7,267 bases of DNA from Treponema sp. (GCA_031275535.1 JAISOR010000254.1:1-7267); one strand, 5' to 3'. Positions 1-5,582 are shown, counted from the stretch's first letter. Program-made: numbers and translations. The notes: generated from the sequence alone by a model not told the origin.

Positions 1-735
1 GTTTGAGTTGCTATTATTCTGATTGTTATTAGACTTACGCAGGGTTGCCAGAACCTGTTTAGCCCGTTCCTGAACAGGTTTAATATAGGGACCTTCGGCG
101 ATACGGATAATGGTTCTAACCGCCGAGGGGTCTTTTATCCCGCCGCTCTTACTGGCGAGGGTTTCATAGGCCTCCAGGGCGGAAAGGGCCAGCAGGTTGT
201 CCGGATTAAGGACATCGAAGCGGGTTACTACCCAGGATATGACATTAACCACCTCGTCGTTATCGTTAATTCCTATCTTAGCCAAAGATTTGACCGCCTC
301 GGTAAGGACCATAGGTTCAGGATCGGCCATGACCATTTTTACCAGGGTGTTTTTCGCCTCCGGCGTGCCCAGATTGCCCAGGGACTCCGCCGCCTTGGCC
401 CGGACATCGGGATAGTTATTGACCAGCCTGCCGCTTTCCCGGGCCTTGTTCATAACTCCCTCAAGGGCCAGATATTCCAGGGCGTTGCGGACCTCTTCTC
501 CGCTATTACCCCGCCCTATGGCGTCATTTATGTACTCCAGGGCTACCAGCTTCATATCCCGGCTGTCGGCCCGGCTCTGTTCCCGGATAATCATGGTTTC
601 TACCGATTCCTGCAGATATGACTCTTCAACGGACAGTTCTTCGCGATTATTGGTATTGGTATTCTGCCCCATCACCATAGATACCGCGATAATACACATC
701 ACAGATATTACAACAAAACGCTTCACGCTTATCAT
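1..735 (-). CDS. Exported HEAT-repeat protein, C-terminus cut by window edge
   Basis: The frame is open from an ATG at 735-733 to base 1: 245 codons without a stop, so the C-terminus is missing. A clear Shine-Dalgarno (GGAGG, minus strand of 744-748) sits 8 nt before the ATG. The N-terminus looks like a cleavable signal peptide: K5-R6, then a hydrophobic run (about 7-22) ending near MG|Q at 22-24. No lipobox cysteine is seen, so a periplasmic or surface location is inferred. After a polar linker, helical repeats start near residue 80. The clearest HEAT-like unit covers about 108-155 (YPDVRAKAAESLGNLG, then DPEPMVLTEAVKSLAKIG), with further helical pairs to about 232. The last visible residues are rich in Asn and Ser and may be a linker. 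HEAT repeats normally form protein-binding scaffolds, and no catalytic motif is visible. It lies 93 bp downstream of the lipoprotein gene on the same strand, so the two may be co-transcribed. Its partner and role are unknown. Confidence 0.85.
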   Translation of the reverse strand, partial: MISVKRFVVISVMCIIAVSMVMGQNTNTNNREELSVEESYLQESVETMIIREQSRADSRDMKLVALEYINDAIGRGNSGEEVRNALEYLALEGVMNKARESGRLVNNYPDVRAKAAESLGNLGTPEAKNTLVKMVMADPEPMVLTEAVKSLAKIGINDNDEVVNVISWVVTRFDVLNPDNLLALSALEAYETLASKSGGIKDPSAVRTIIRIAEGPYIKPVQERAKQVLATLRKSNNNQNNSNSN

Positions 736-774
736 CTATAATTCCTCCAAATTAATATATGCTCCCTGCAATCC

Positions 775-790
775 CGGTTCACCGGAACCG
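775..790. other. Small hairpin between lipoprotein and HEAT genes
   Basis: A 6-bp perfect inverted repeat (CGGTTC / GAACCG, 4-nt loop) lies in the 93-bp gap between the two minus-strand genes. On the minus strand no T-run follows it, so it is not a convincing terminator for the lipoprotein gene. It could be an intercistronic stem that stabilises RNA or sets relative expression. On the plus strand a T-rich stretch follows a few bases later, but no plus-strand gene is upstream. It may be chance. Confidence 0.25.
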
Positions 791-828
791 CGCCTTATTT
801 TTTGCGTTGATTCACGCCCAATTCGGAT

Positions 829-1380
829 TCAATTTATTATTTTCCATCCCTCTTCGCTTTTTTCGAGGTCATAGAGCCGCAGCCGCTGCCCTTTTTCGGT
901 AATGGTAAAGGCCTTTACCCGCCGCTGGCTGACAAATTCGATGTCATCCACCCGGTCATTGGCCCGGGAAGGAACTACCACATGGGTAAAGTAAGCATTA
1001 GGTGACTGGAGTACGATTTTCTGGGCCTTTAACCGGGCCGAGTTGGAAATACGGTTAAGATATTCGGGAGAACTGATGGCCTCAAAATAATCGCCCCCCA
1101 AATAGGAAACCCAGGCCATATAATCCCTGCTGCGGATAATGCTGTTTAAATCCTCGATAAGCCGCTGGACATCGATTTTTGTGGAATCGAACACTTCCTG
1201 GGTTATACTGCCGGGATCAAAGTTATCCTCCGCTTCGGGGGCCTCCGCCACCGGCGCATCAAAACCCTCTTCTAAGCCGGGTTCGTCCCCCGGCTGAACA
1301 GACGACGTTTCCGCCGGTCCACCCGCGCAGGAGAAGAGACCTATGAGCGGAAAAATCAAAAGGAATAATAATGTTTTCAT
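829..1380 (-). CDS. Small putative lipoprotein of unknown function
   Basis: This 183-aa protein has a type II signal peptide: K2, a hydrophobic core (about 4-16), and a spirochaete-style lipobox LFSC with the acylated cysteine at residue 18. An acidic, Pro/Glu/Asp-rich linker follows (about 19-60), typical of a tether between lipid anchor and folded domain. The globular part (about 62-183) is helical first (VQRLIEDLNSIIRSRDYMAW), then strand-rich, ending in LRLYDLEKSEEGWKIIN. That tail resembles the last strands of NTF2/SnoaL-like domains, but this is only a resemblance; I do not recognise the family. The ATG at 1380 is the only usable start, because an in-frame TAG lies five codons upstream. 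Only a weak GGGA lies 5 nt before it. A much better GGAGGG stands 28 nt upstream and could instead serve a tiny leader ORF that overlaps the start. The HEAT-repeat gene follows on the same strand, suggesting a joint envelope role. Confidence 0.8.
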   Translation of the reverse strand: MKTLLFLLIFPLIGLFSCAGGPAETSSVQPGDEPGLEEGFDAPVAEAPEAEDNFDPGSITQEVFDSTKIDVQRLIEDLNSIIRSRDYMAWVSYLGGDYFEAISSPEYLNRISNSARLKAQKIVLQSPNAYFTHVVVPSRANDRVDDIEFVSQRRVKAFTITEKGQRLRLYDLEKSEEGWKIIN

Positions 1381-1400
1381 ATCGTTCCCATTCTACCCAA
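1377..1400 (-). other. Possible 7-codon leader ORF overlapping the lipoprotein start
   Basis: On the minus strand a GGAGGG (minus of 1408-1413) is followed 8 nt later by TTG at 1400-1398. This opens a frame of seven codons (TTG GGT AGA ATG GGA ACG ATA) ending in TGA at 1379-1377. The stop overlaps the lipoprotein ATG as ATGA, the usual geometry for translational coupling. The Shine-Dalgarno is the best in this region, while the lipoprotein ATG has almost none. The ORF is so short that chance is a real alternative. Confidence 0.22.
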
Positions 1401-1431
1401 CGAATGGCCCTCCGTCAAATAGCATATTGAT

Positions 1432-1505
1432 AGTATACCCTATTTATTTATAATATACCAGAACTTAAGCTCTTTAAAAACAACAAAAAATGCGGATTTT
1501 GTCAA
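1432..1505 (-). promoter_or_regulatory. Candidate promoter region of the lipoprotein gene
   Basis: The AT-rich stretch upstream of the lipoprotein gene holds several minus-strand promoter-like elements. There is an extended -10 (TG-G-TATATT; hexamer at 1457-1452) with a poor -35 (TTTTTA, 1480-1475) at 17 bp. A TATACT (1437-1432) lacks a good -35. A perfect TTGACA (1505-1500) lacks a good -10 at 16-18 bp. I cannot choose between them. Any start here gives a leader of roughly 45-65 nt or more. Confidence 0.35.
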
Positions 1506-1558
1506 GAAATTCGCTTTTTGGCGCGGTATTTTTCTGTTTTAAGGGCAGGCCGGTGGTC

Positions 1559-1587
1559 TTGACCGGGGCCGATAAGCCGGCTATAGT
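1559..1587 (+). promoter_or_regulatory. Sigma-70-type promoter of coaD
   Basis: TTGACC (1559-1564), exactly 17 bp of spacer, then TATAGT (1582-1587): each hexamer matches the consensus at 5 of 6 positions. Initiation about 7 nt after the -10 would fall near 1594, only about 3 nt before the coaD GTG at 1597. A dyad CCGGT / ACCGG (1550-1554 and 1562-1566) overlaps the -35 and could be an operator, though it is short. Confidence 0.7.
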
Positions 1588-1596
1588 ATATACATC

Positions 1597-2073
1597 GTGT
1601 TAAAAGCCGCTTTCCCCGGGTCTTTTGATCCCCCTACCTTTGGGCATCTCAATATTGTGGAACGGGCCGCTTCTATTTTTGATGAACTTTTGGTGGTGGT
1701 GGCGGAAAATCGCCGGAAAAAGTACCTTTTTTCCGCGGAAGAGCGGATCGCCATGATAGCCGAACTGGTCAAGCCCTGGAAAAATGTTTCCGTGGCCCTC
1801 TGCGATTCCCTGATTGTGGAATTTGTCAAGGAGCGGGATATCCGCCTGCTGATCCGGGGGGTCCGGGGGATCCATGATTTTTCCTACGAGTTTGAGCTTT
1901 CTATCATGAATAAGGCCCTGTCTTCCAATGTGGAGACTATTTTTATGACCACCGATCCAAAGTACTTTGTACTCCGTTCTTCGGCGATCCGCGAGCTGGC
2001 TTCCTTCCATGGCGATGTTTCCGCCATGGTCCCGCCCTTAGTTGCAGAAGCGCTCGAATCAAAGTATACTTAG
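1597..2073 (+). CDS. coaD: Phosphopantetheine adenylyltransferase (CoaD)
   Basis: CoaD joins 4'-phosphopantetheine and ATP to make dephospho-CoA, the penultimate step of CoA synthesis, in the cytoplasm. The 158-aa product has the normal length and family motifs. The N-terminal nucleotidyltransferase motif PGSFDPPTFGH (7-17) includes the T-x-G-H signature at T14-H17. The basic segment ENRRKK is at 37-42. The RGVRG loop (87-91) is followed by DFSYEFELSIMNK (94-106). LRSSAIRELA (126-135) matches the conserved ISSS-type ATP-binding motif, followed by the usual GDV (139-141). The GTG at 1597 is the only canonical start between the upstream in-frame TAA (1573-1575) and the conserved motif. No Shine-Dalgarno precedes it, and a strong promoter ends 9 nt upstream, so the message is probably nearly leaderless. 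rpmF follows after 112 bp and has its own promoter. CoA made here supplies the prosthetic group for the nearby acyl carrier protein. Confidence 0.96.
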   Translation: MLKAAFPGSFDPPTFGHLNIVERAASIFDELLVVVAENRRKKYLFSAEERIAMIAELVKPWKNVSVALCDSLIVEFVKERDIRLLIRGVRGIHDFSYEFELSIMNKALSSNVETIFMTTDPKYFVLRSSAIRELASFHGDVSAMVPPLVAEALESKYT

Positions 2074-2094
2074 GGTAATCATCAAAAGGCTTAC

Positions 2095-2109
2095 CGGATC
2101 GTAGATCCG
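2095..2109. repeat. Dyad just upstream of the rpmF promoter
   Basis: A perfect inverted repeat CGGATC / GATCCG with a 3-nt centre (GTA) lies 5 bp upstream of the rpmF -35. It is placed either as a short coaD 3' hairpin (no real T-run follows, only TAATCTT) or as a binding site for a regulator of rpmF-acpP-rnc. The sequence cannot decide between these. Confidence 0.35.
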
Positions 2110-2114
2110 TAATC

Positions 2115-2143
2115 TTGACATAATATATGGTTTTTGTTAGATT
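2115..2143 (+). promoter_or_regulatory. Promoter of the rpmF-acpP-rnc operon
   Basis: A perfect -35 TTGACA (2115-2120) is followed after 17 bp by TAGATT (2138-2143), a 4-of-6 match to the -10. The predicted start near 2150 gives a leader of about 35 nt with a normal Shine-Dalgarno for rpmF. The near-perfect -35 and correct spacing offset the weaker -10. Confidence 0.55.
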
Positions 2144-2185
2144 AGCCGGAAAACATGGGAATTTTATTGAAGAGAGGTTTCTAAA

Positions 2186-2374
2186 ATGGCTGTACCAAGA
2201 TCGAAAACGTCGAAGGCGAGTACCCGCCGGCGGCAATCACTAAACATGAAGCTTGCCGCTCCCACCTTAATCGAGTGCAGTACCTGCGGCAACCGGGTAT
2301 TGTTACACCGGGTATGCCCCAAATGCGGTTTCTACCGCGGGAAGCAGGTCATTGTTCCGGAATCGAAGGTATAA
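2186..2374 (+). CDS. rpmF: Ribosomal protein L32 (bL32), zinc-binding form
   Basis: This 62-aa, very basic protein of the large ribosomal subunit starts with the typical MAVPRSKTSKASTRRR. It carries the four-cysteine zinc site C31-x2-C34 ... C44-x2-C47 (CSTC, CPKC), then the family ending GFYRGKQVI. The cysteines mark the zinc-dependent type; some bacteria, including E. coli, have a version without them, and some keep both and swap them under zinc limitation. No second copy is in this window. GAGAGG (2172-2177) lies 8 nt before the ATG, a good ribosome site. It heads a likely operon with acpP (83 bp later) and rnc. The coupling of rpmF with fatty acid genes is widespread in bacteria, but the plsX-fab genes often found between them are absent here. 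Confidence 0.97.
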   Translation: MAVPRSKTSKASTRRRQSLNMKLAAPTLIECSTCGNRVLLHRVCPKCGFYRGKQVIVPESKV

Positions 2375-2457
2375 TCAGGGGACGGACTTCAAAACCCCGT
2401 GGATTTTTGAAAATTGCATCCTGCATGCGAATTACAAGATTTAGAGGAGTAAAGGAT

Positions 2458-2694
2458 ATGGACGAATTATTTGAAAAGATGAAAAAACTCATAGCCGATA
2501 AATTGGAGATCGATGAGGGAAAGATAAGCATGGACGCTTCTTTCCGTCAGGATCTGGGGGCGGACAGTTTGGATACCTATGAGTTGGTCTATGCCATTGA
2601 AGAGGAGATGGGCATTTCCATCCCCGATGAAAAGGCCAATGAATTTGAAACCGTCCGGGATGCCTACGAATATATCAAGTCCCAGCAGAAGTAG
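2458..2694 (+). CDS. acpP: Acyl carrier protein
   Basis: This small acidic four-helix protein (78 aa) carries growing fatty acyl chains on a phosphopantetheine arm. The attachment motif GADSLDTYELV is present with the modified serine at residue 37. The surrounding helix II, the EEEMGISIPDEKANEF loop and the C-terminal YEYIKSQQK are all typical. I chose the ATG at 2458 because AGAGGAG (2443-2449) sits 8 nt upstream and the protein then has the standard length. The frame is open further upstream, but that would overlap rpmF and add unrelated sequence. The 83 bp between rpmF and acpP show no clear terminator, so co-transcription is likely. rnc starts 3 nt after its stop. Its prosthetic group comes from CoA, linking it to coaD upstream. 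Confidence 0.97.
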   Translation: MDELFEKMKKLIADKLEIDEGKISMDASFRQDLGADSLDTYELVYAIEEEMGISIPDEKANEFETVRDAYEYIKSQQK

Positions 2695-2697
2695 CCC

Positions 2698-3486
2698 ATG
2701 GCGGACCGTCCGCGATCCCCGGGGGATCGCCCGTTTCATGCGGTCCCTGCGCTTCCGGAAATAGGCCCCGAAAGAAAGAAAGAATTAGCGGCCTTTCAGA
2801 GGACCGCGGGCGTCAGGTTCAAAAGCCTTGAGCTTTTGAACCTTTCTTTCATGCACCGGTCGGTTTCCAATGAATCGGGCCACCGGTACAACAATGAGCG
2901 GCTTGAATTCCTTGGCGATGCTATTCTGGGCGCCGCGGCCGCCACCCTGCTCTATGAGCAATTCGCCGAAAAGAGCGAGGGGGAGCTGGCCAAGATAAAG
3001 TCCGTGGTGGTCTCCGAGGATATCCTTTCCGGCATCGCCAGGGAATTGCAGATCGATATCCTTTTGATCCTGGGCCGGGGGGAGGAACTCTCCGGGGGAA
3101 GGACCAAGAAGGCCCTTCTGGCGGACGCCCTGGAGGCCCTTATCGGCGCCCTGTACCTGGATTCGGGATACAAGGCGGCCTTCTCCTTTGTGAGCCGCAG
3201 AATAGGCCCCGAAATTGTCCGGGTCCTGGATAAGCGGTATCATCAGGATTATAAATCCCTGCTGCAGGAACTTACCCAGCATATATACCGGACCTATCCG
3301 GTGTACCGCCTTTTAAAGCGCAGCGGCCCCGAACATGCCCGGTATTTCTGGATGGAAGTAGTGGTAGACGGCAGACCCTTTGGGCCGGGGATGGGAAGAA
3401 GTAAAAAGAGCGCCGAACAGGAAGCCGCCCGGATGGCCTATGAGGCCCTGAATCCGCCCGCGATGAAGGACGAAAAGCAGCCTTAG
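2698..3486 (+). CDS. rnc: Ribonuclease III
   Basis: This double-strand-specific endoribonuclease processes rRNA precursors and regulates mRNAs. The 262-aa product has the catalytic domain at about 30-165. The signature NNERLEFLGDAIL carries acidic residues E67, E70 and D74, and LLADALEALIG carries D143 and E146, the metal-binding pair. A double-stranded RNA-binding domain follows at about 184-252 (DYKSLLQELTQ ... GRSKKSAEQEAARMAYEAL). The N-terminus has about 25 extra residues, rich in Pro and Arg, encoded mostly by palindromic DNA. The ATG at 2698 is 3 nt after the acpP stop and in the same frame. No ATG, GTG or TTG follows in frame until residue 48, inside the domain, so this start is forced. 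There is no convincing Shine-Dalgarno, so initiation probably depends on ribosomes finishing acpP. Inverted repeats right after the start codon may be an autoregulatory cleavage site. Confidence 0.96.
   Translation: MADRPRSPGDRPFHAVPALPEIGPERKKELAAFQRTAGVRFKSLELLNLSFMHRSVSNESGHRYNNERLEFLGDAILGAAAATLLYEQFAEKSEGELAKIKSVVVSEDILSGIARELQIDILLILGRGEELSGGRTKKALLADALEALIGALYLDSGYKAAFSFVSRRIGPEIVRVLDKRYHQDYKSLLQELTQHIYRTYPVYRLLKRSGPEHARYFWMEVVVDGRPFGPGMGRSKKSAEQEAARMAYEALNPPAMKDEKQP
2701..2730 (+). repeat. Two abutting perfect inverted repeats at the rnc 5' end
   Basis: GCGGAC-C-GTCCGC (2701-2713) and GCGATCCCC-G-GGGGATCGC (2712-2730) are both perfect around a single central base and share the GC at 2712-2713. 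They begin directly after the rnc start codon. In addition, GGACCG (2703-2708) can pair with CGGTCC (2741-2746), closing a longer stem around the second hairpin. In RNA these would form strong GC-rich helices close to the start codon. The placement in the gene for a double-strand-specific RNase suggests feedback control, which is an inference. Confidence 0.6.
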
Positions 3487-3494
3487 CGGGGGGG

Positions 3495-3509
3495 GCCCGG
3501 CCGACGGGC
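3495..3509. terminator. Possible terminator hairpin between rnc and cca
   Basis: A GCCCG / CGGGC stem with a 5-nt loop lies in the 23-bp gap between the convergent rnc and cca genes. On the plus strand TTATGTAT follows, only weakly T-rich. On the minus strand it is followed by cytosines. It could help end rnc transcription, but as an intrinsic terminator it is poor. Confidence 0.3.
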
Positions 3510-4865
3510 TTATGTATAGCGGCGCCGCAGATTATCCGCTATTTCCAGGAGTTTTTCCCGGGTATTCAGTTCCGGGTCGTCCACCACACTTTCCAGCAGT
3601 TCCTTTAAGATAATCCCCAGACGGGGGCCCTGGGCAATGCCGATGCCCAGGAGGTCCCGGCCCGAAACCGCCAGATCCCCCAGGGAAAGGGCCCGGCCTT
3701 GGGCCAGAACCCCGTCCACCCGGCTGATCAGGGGAACAAGGAAATGCGGCGGCGGCTCCACGCCCCCGGTGGCATAGGCGTCGGCCCGTCTGAGGGTGTA
3801 GAGATCCTCCAGGTTTTCTTCCCCCACCCGGATGATGAACCTGCGGACCGCCGCGTCGCTCCAGGTTTCCTCGTAGTGGAACATATGTTCTTCGATAAGA
3901 TGGACCGCCCGGTCTATGAGGGCCCGGGGATACCGGAGGCGCTGCCCTATCTTGCGGGTAAGTTCCGCGGAGACCCGCTCGTGCTGATAAAAGGTCCAAA
4001 TTCCCGCATCATCGGTTTTTCTGACCAGGGGTTTCCCTATATCGTGGAAGAGCCCCGCGAGGCGTACCGCCGGGGAAGCGCGGAGCCGGGCGGCGTAATC
4101 GCAGGCCAGGAGGGAGTGATCCAGCACATCAAAACGGTGGAACCCCTTCTGCCCGATGCCCCGGCACCGGGCCAGTTCCGGGAGGATCAGGTCCAGGAGC
4201 CCGCATTTTTCCATAAGCAGGAAGGCCCCGGAGGGCGTATCGGCGGCCAGTATCTTCTCCATCTCACCCCGGATCCGTTCAGGGGCGACCCGGGCGGTGA
4301 CGGGCAGGGATTGGGGGATAGCCCCCAGGACGGCCTCATCAAGGCTAAAGCCCAGCTGGGCGGCAAAGCGGACCGCCCGTAGGGGCCGCAGGCCGTCTTC
4401 GGCAAACCGTTCCGCGGGGTTCCCCACGCAGCGGATCCGCCGCGCCTTAATATCCGCCAGGCCCTTAAAGGGATCCACCATGGCCCCCCCCGGCAGGGCC
4501 AGGGCGATGGCGTTCATGGTAAAGTCCCGGCGGGACAGGTCCTCCCCGATGGTGGCGGCGTAGCGGATCCGGTCGGGGTGGCGTCCGTCGCTATAATCCG
4601 ACTCGGTTCTAAAGGTAGTAACCTCCATGGCATGGCCCTTAAAATGGATGGTTACGGTTCCGTGTTTGATCCCCGTGGGGATAACCCTGCGGAAGAGGGC
4701 CATAACTTCTTCCGGCCGGGCGTCGGTGGCAAGGTCCCAGTCCTGGGCCTCTTTTCCCCGGAGCAGATCCCGAACCGCCCCGCCCACCAGGAACACCTGT
4801 TTGCCCGCCCGGGAAAAAACGGCGGCAGTTTCCCTAAGGACCGGGTGAATTCGTACATTGCCCAT
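3510..4865 (-). CDS. cca: CCA tRNA nucleotidyltransferase with HD domain
   Basis: A class II nucleotidyltransferase (451 aa) that builds or repairs the 3' CCA end of tRNAs. The head domain has FLVGGAVRDLL (25-35), the metal-binding D42-W-D44, a further carboxylate E81, and RRDFTMNA (112-119). DPFKG (131-135) and EDGLRPLRAVRFAAQLGF (156-173) follow, the last being the EDxxR-type motif that templates ATP/CTP choice. A metal-dependent HD domain follows: DVLDH (246-250) and GLFHDIGKP (271-279) with H274-D275. This type can be a full CCA enzyme, an A-adding enzyme or, less likely, a poly(A) polymerase; sequence alone does not settle it, and a single gene favours the full CCA enzyme. The ATG at 4865 gives the normal family start. 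The same frame runs open far upstream across thiN, but that part is unrelated to the family. No Shine-Dalgarno is visible. It converges on rnc and diverges from thiN. Confidence 0.93.
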   Translation of the reverse strand: MGNVRIHPVLRETAAVFSRAGKQVFLVGGAVRDLLRGKEAQDWDLATDARPEEVMALFRRVIPTGIKHGTVTIHFKGHAMEVTTFRTESDYSDGRHPDRIRYAATIGEDLSRRDFTMNAIALALPGGAMVDPFKGLADIKARRIRCVGNPAERFAEDGLRPLRAVRFAAQLGFSLDEAVLGAIPQSLPVTARVAPERIRGEMEKILAADTPSGAFLLMEKCGLLDLILPELARCRGIGQKGFHRFDVLDHSLLACDYAARLRASPAVRLAGLFHDIGKPLVRKTDDAGIWTFYQHERVSAELTRKIGQRLRYPRALIDRAVHLIEEHMFHYEETWSDAAVRRFIIRVGEENLEDLYTLRRADAYATGGVEPPPHFLVPLISRVDGVLAQGRALSLGDLAVSGRDLLGIGIAQGPRLGIILKELLESVVDDPELNTREKLLEIADNLRRRYT

Positions 4866-4886
4866 CGATAAGTAGTATATTATAAT
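4858..4886. promoter_or_regulatory. Symmetric divergent promoter between cca and thiN
   Basis: ATTATAAT (4879-4886) is a perfect 8-bp palindrome, so TATAAT reads on the plus strand at 4881-4886 and on the minus strand at 4884-4879. On the plus strand TTGCCC (4858-4863) lies exactly 17 bp before its TATAAT, a good promoter for thiN with a start near 4893. On the minus strand no good -35 is seen (TCCCAT at the right place). A TATACT (4878-4873) next to it is a second possible -10. Predicted minus-strand starts fall about 0-8 nt before the cca ATG. Confidence 0.55.
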
Positions 4887-4913
4887 TGAGTTCTTTCGGG
4901 AATGGGAGGAACG

Positions 4914-5534
4914 GTGCGGGGAATCGCATTTATTGGCGGAGAGGGGCCCCGGGCGGGGCGATGCAGGGCTTTGGCGGAGGGGGCGGATATCCTTGCCGCC
5001 GCCGATTCGGGGCTCATGGCCGCGGAAGACGCGGGGCTGCGCCCGGACTGGATAATCGGCGATATGGATTCCCTGGATGAACTCCGCCGCCTGGAAAAGT
5101 ACCCCCCGGGCCGGGTCATCCGTTACTCCCATGACAAGGACCATACCGATACGGAACTGGCCCTGGCGCTCCTTTGGGAGAAGGGCTGTGATGAAACCTG
5201 GCTTATCGGCGGCGGCGGCGGCAGGACGGATCACCTCCTGGCCATCCGCGCCCTCTTTGACCGGGAGCGGTGCCCGGAACGCTGGATTACCGCCGCCGAT
5301 GATATCCGCTGCGTCCGGGATAGGGTATCCCTGACCCTGCCGCCGGGAAGCCGGGTTTCGGTGTTTCCGGCGGGTTCCGGCCCATGGCGGGCCAAAAGCC
5401 GGGGCCTGCGGTGGCCCCTGGACGGGGTAGCCTGGAAAGGGGGTTCCTTTGGCATCAGCAACATCGCGCCGGAGGGGGCTTTTTTTATCCGGGCGGAGGC
5501 GGGGCGTTTTTTGGTGATAAGCCCCCGGGAATAG
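4914..5534 (+). CDS. thiN: Thiamine pyrophosphokinase
   Basis: This enzyme transfers pyrophosphate from ATP to thiamine, giving the active cofactor thiamine diphosphate. From the GTG at 4914 the protein has 206 aa. The motifs are in family order: ADSG (30-33, usually ADGG), P44-D45, GDMDS (49-53), DKDHTDTE (74-81), and GGGGGRTDH (99-107). The C-terminal thiamine-binding domain has GLRWPL (164-169) and SFGISN (178-183). The start is ambiguous. GTG 4914 follows a strong GGGAGG (4904-4909) by 4 nt and begins RGIAFIGG just before the first strand, as in relatives. An in-frame ATG at 4902 adds four residues but has no Shine-Dalgarno and would have only about 9 nt of leader. It is back to back with cca, and 48 bp before the glycosyltransferase gene, with which it is probably co-transcribed. 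It is notably rich in GC and glycine/alanine codons. The enzyme implies use of salvaged thiamine. Confidence 0.9.
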   Translation: MRGIAFIGGEGPRAGRCRALAEGADILAAADSGLMAAEDAGLRPDWIIGDMDSLDELRRLEKYPPGRVIRYSHDKDHTDTELALALLWEKGCDETWLIGGGGGRTDHLLAIRALFDRERCPERWITAADDIRCVRDRVSLTLPPGSRVSVFPAGSGPWRAKSRGLRWPLDGVAWKGGSFGISNIAPEGAFFIRAEAGRFLVISPRE

Positions 5535-5582
5535 AGAGGAGGAGTCTCCGGGGCCCTCGGCGGGGTTCCCGAAGGAGTGTTT

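Noticed and set aside
197..874. Two plus-strand open frames opposite the HEAT-repeat and lipoprotein genes
   Set aside because: They are Ser/Arg/Thr-rich shadow translations of well-supported minus-strand genes, with no family resemblance.
1500..1505. Perfect minus-strand TTGACA as a certain lipoprotein promoter
   Set aside because: No hexamer at 16-18 bp matches more than about half of the -10 consensus, so it is listed only as part of a candidate region.
2275..2457. Upstream in-frame extension of acpP starting inside rpmF
   Set aside because: It overlaps rpmF, encodes nothing like ACP, and a strong ribosome site stands 8 nt before the ATG at 2458.
2375..2457. Possible terminator or internal promoter between rpmF and acpP (GGGG/CCCC pairing before a T-run; TTGAAA at 2407)
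   Set aside because: The stem is only about 4 bp with a long loop, and no acceptable -10 lies 16-18 bp after TTGAAA.
3699..4871. Long plus-strand open frames opposite cca
   Set aside because: Antisense shadows of a gene with complete catalytic motifs; composition is Pro/Gly/Arg-rich and no domain is visible.
5577..5582. GTG start two codons upstream for the glycosyltransferase
   Set aside because: The GTG overlaps the AAGGAG ribosome site, and the family normally begins right at the MNIGIFSD strand.
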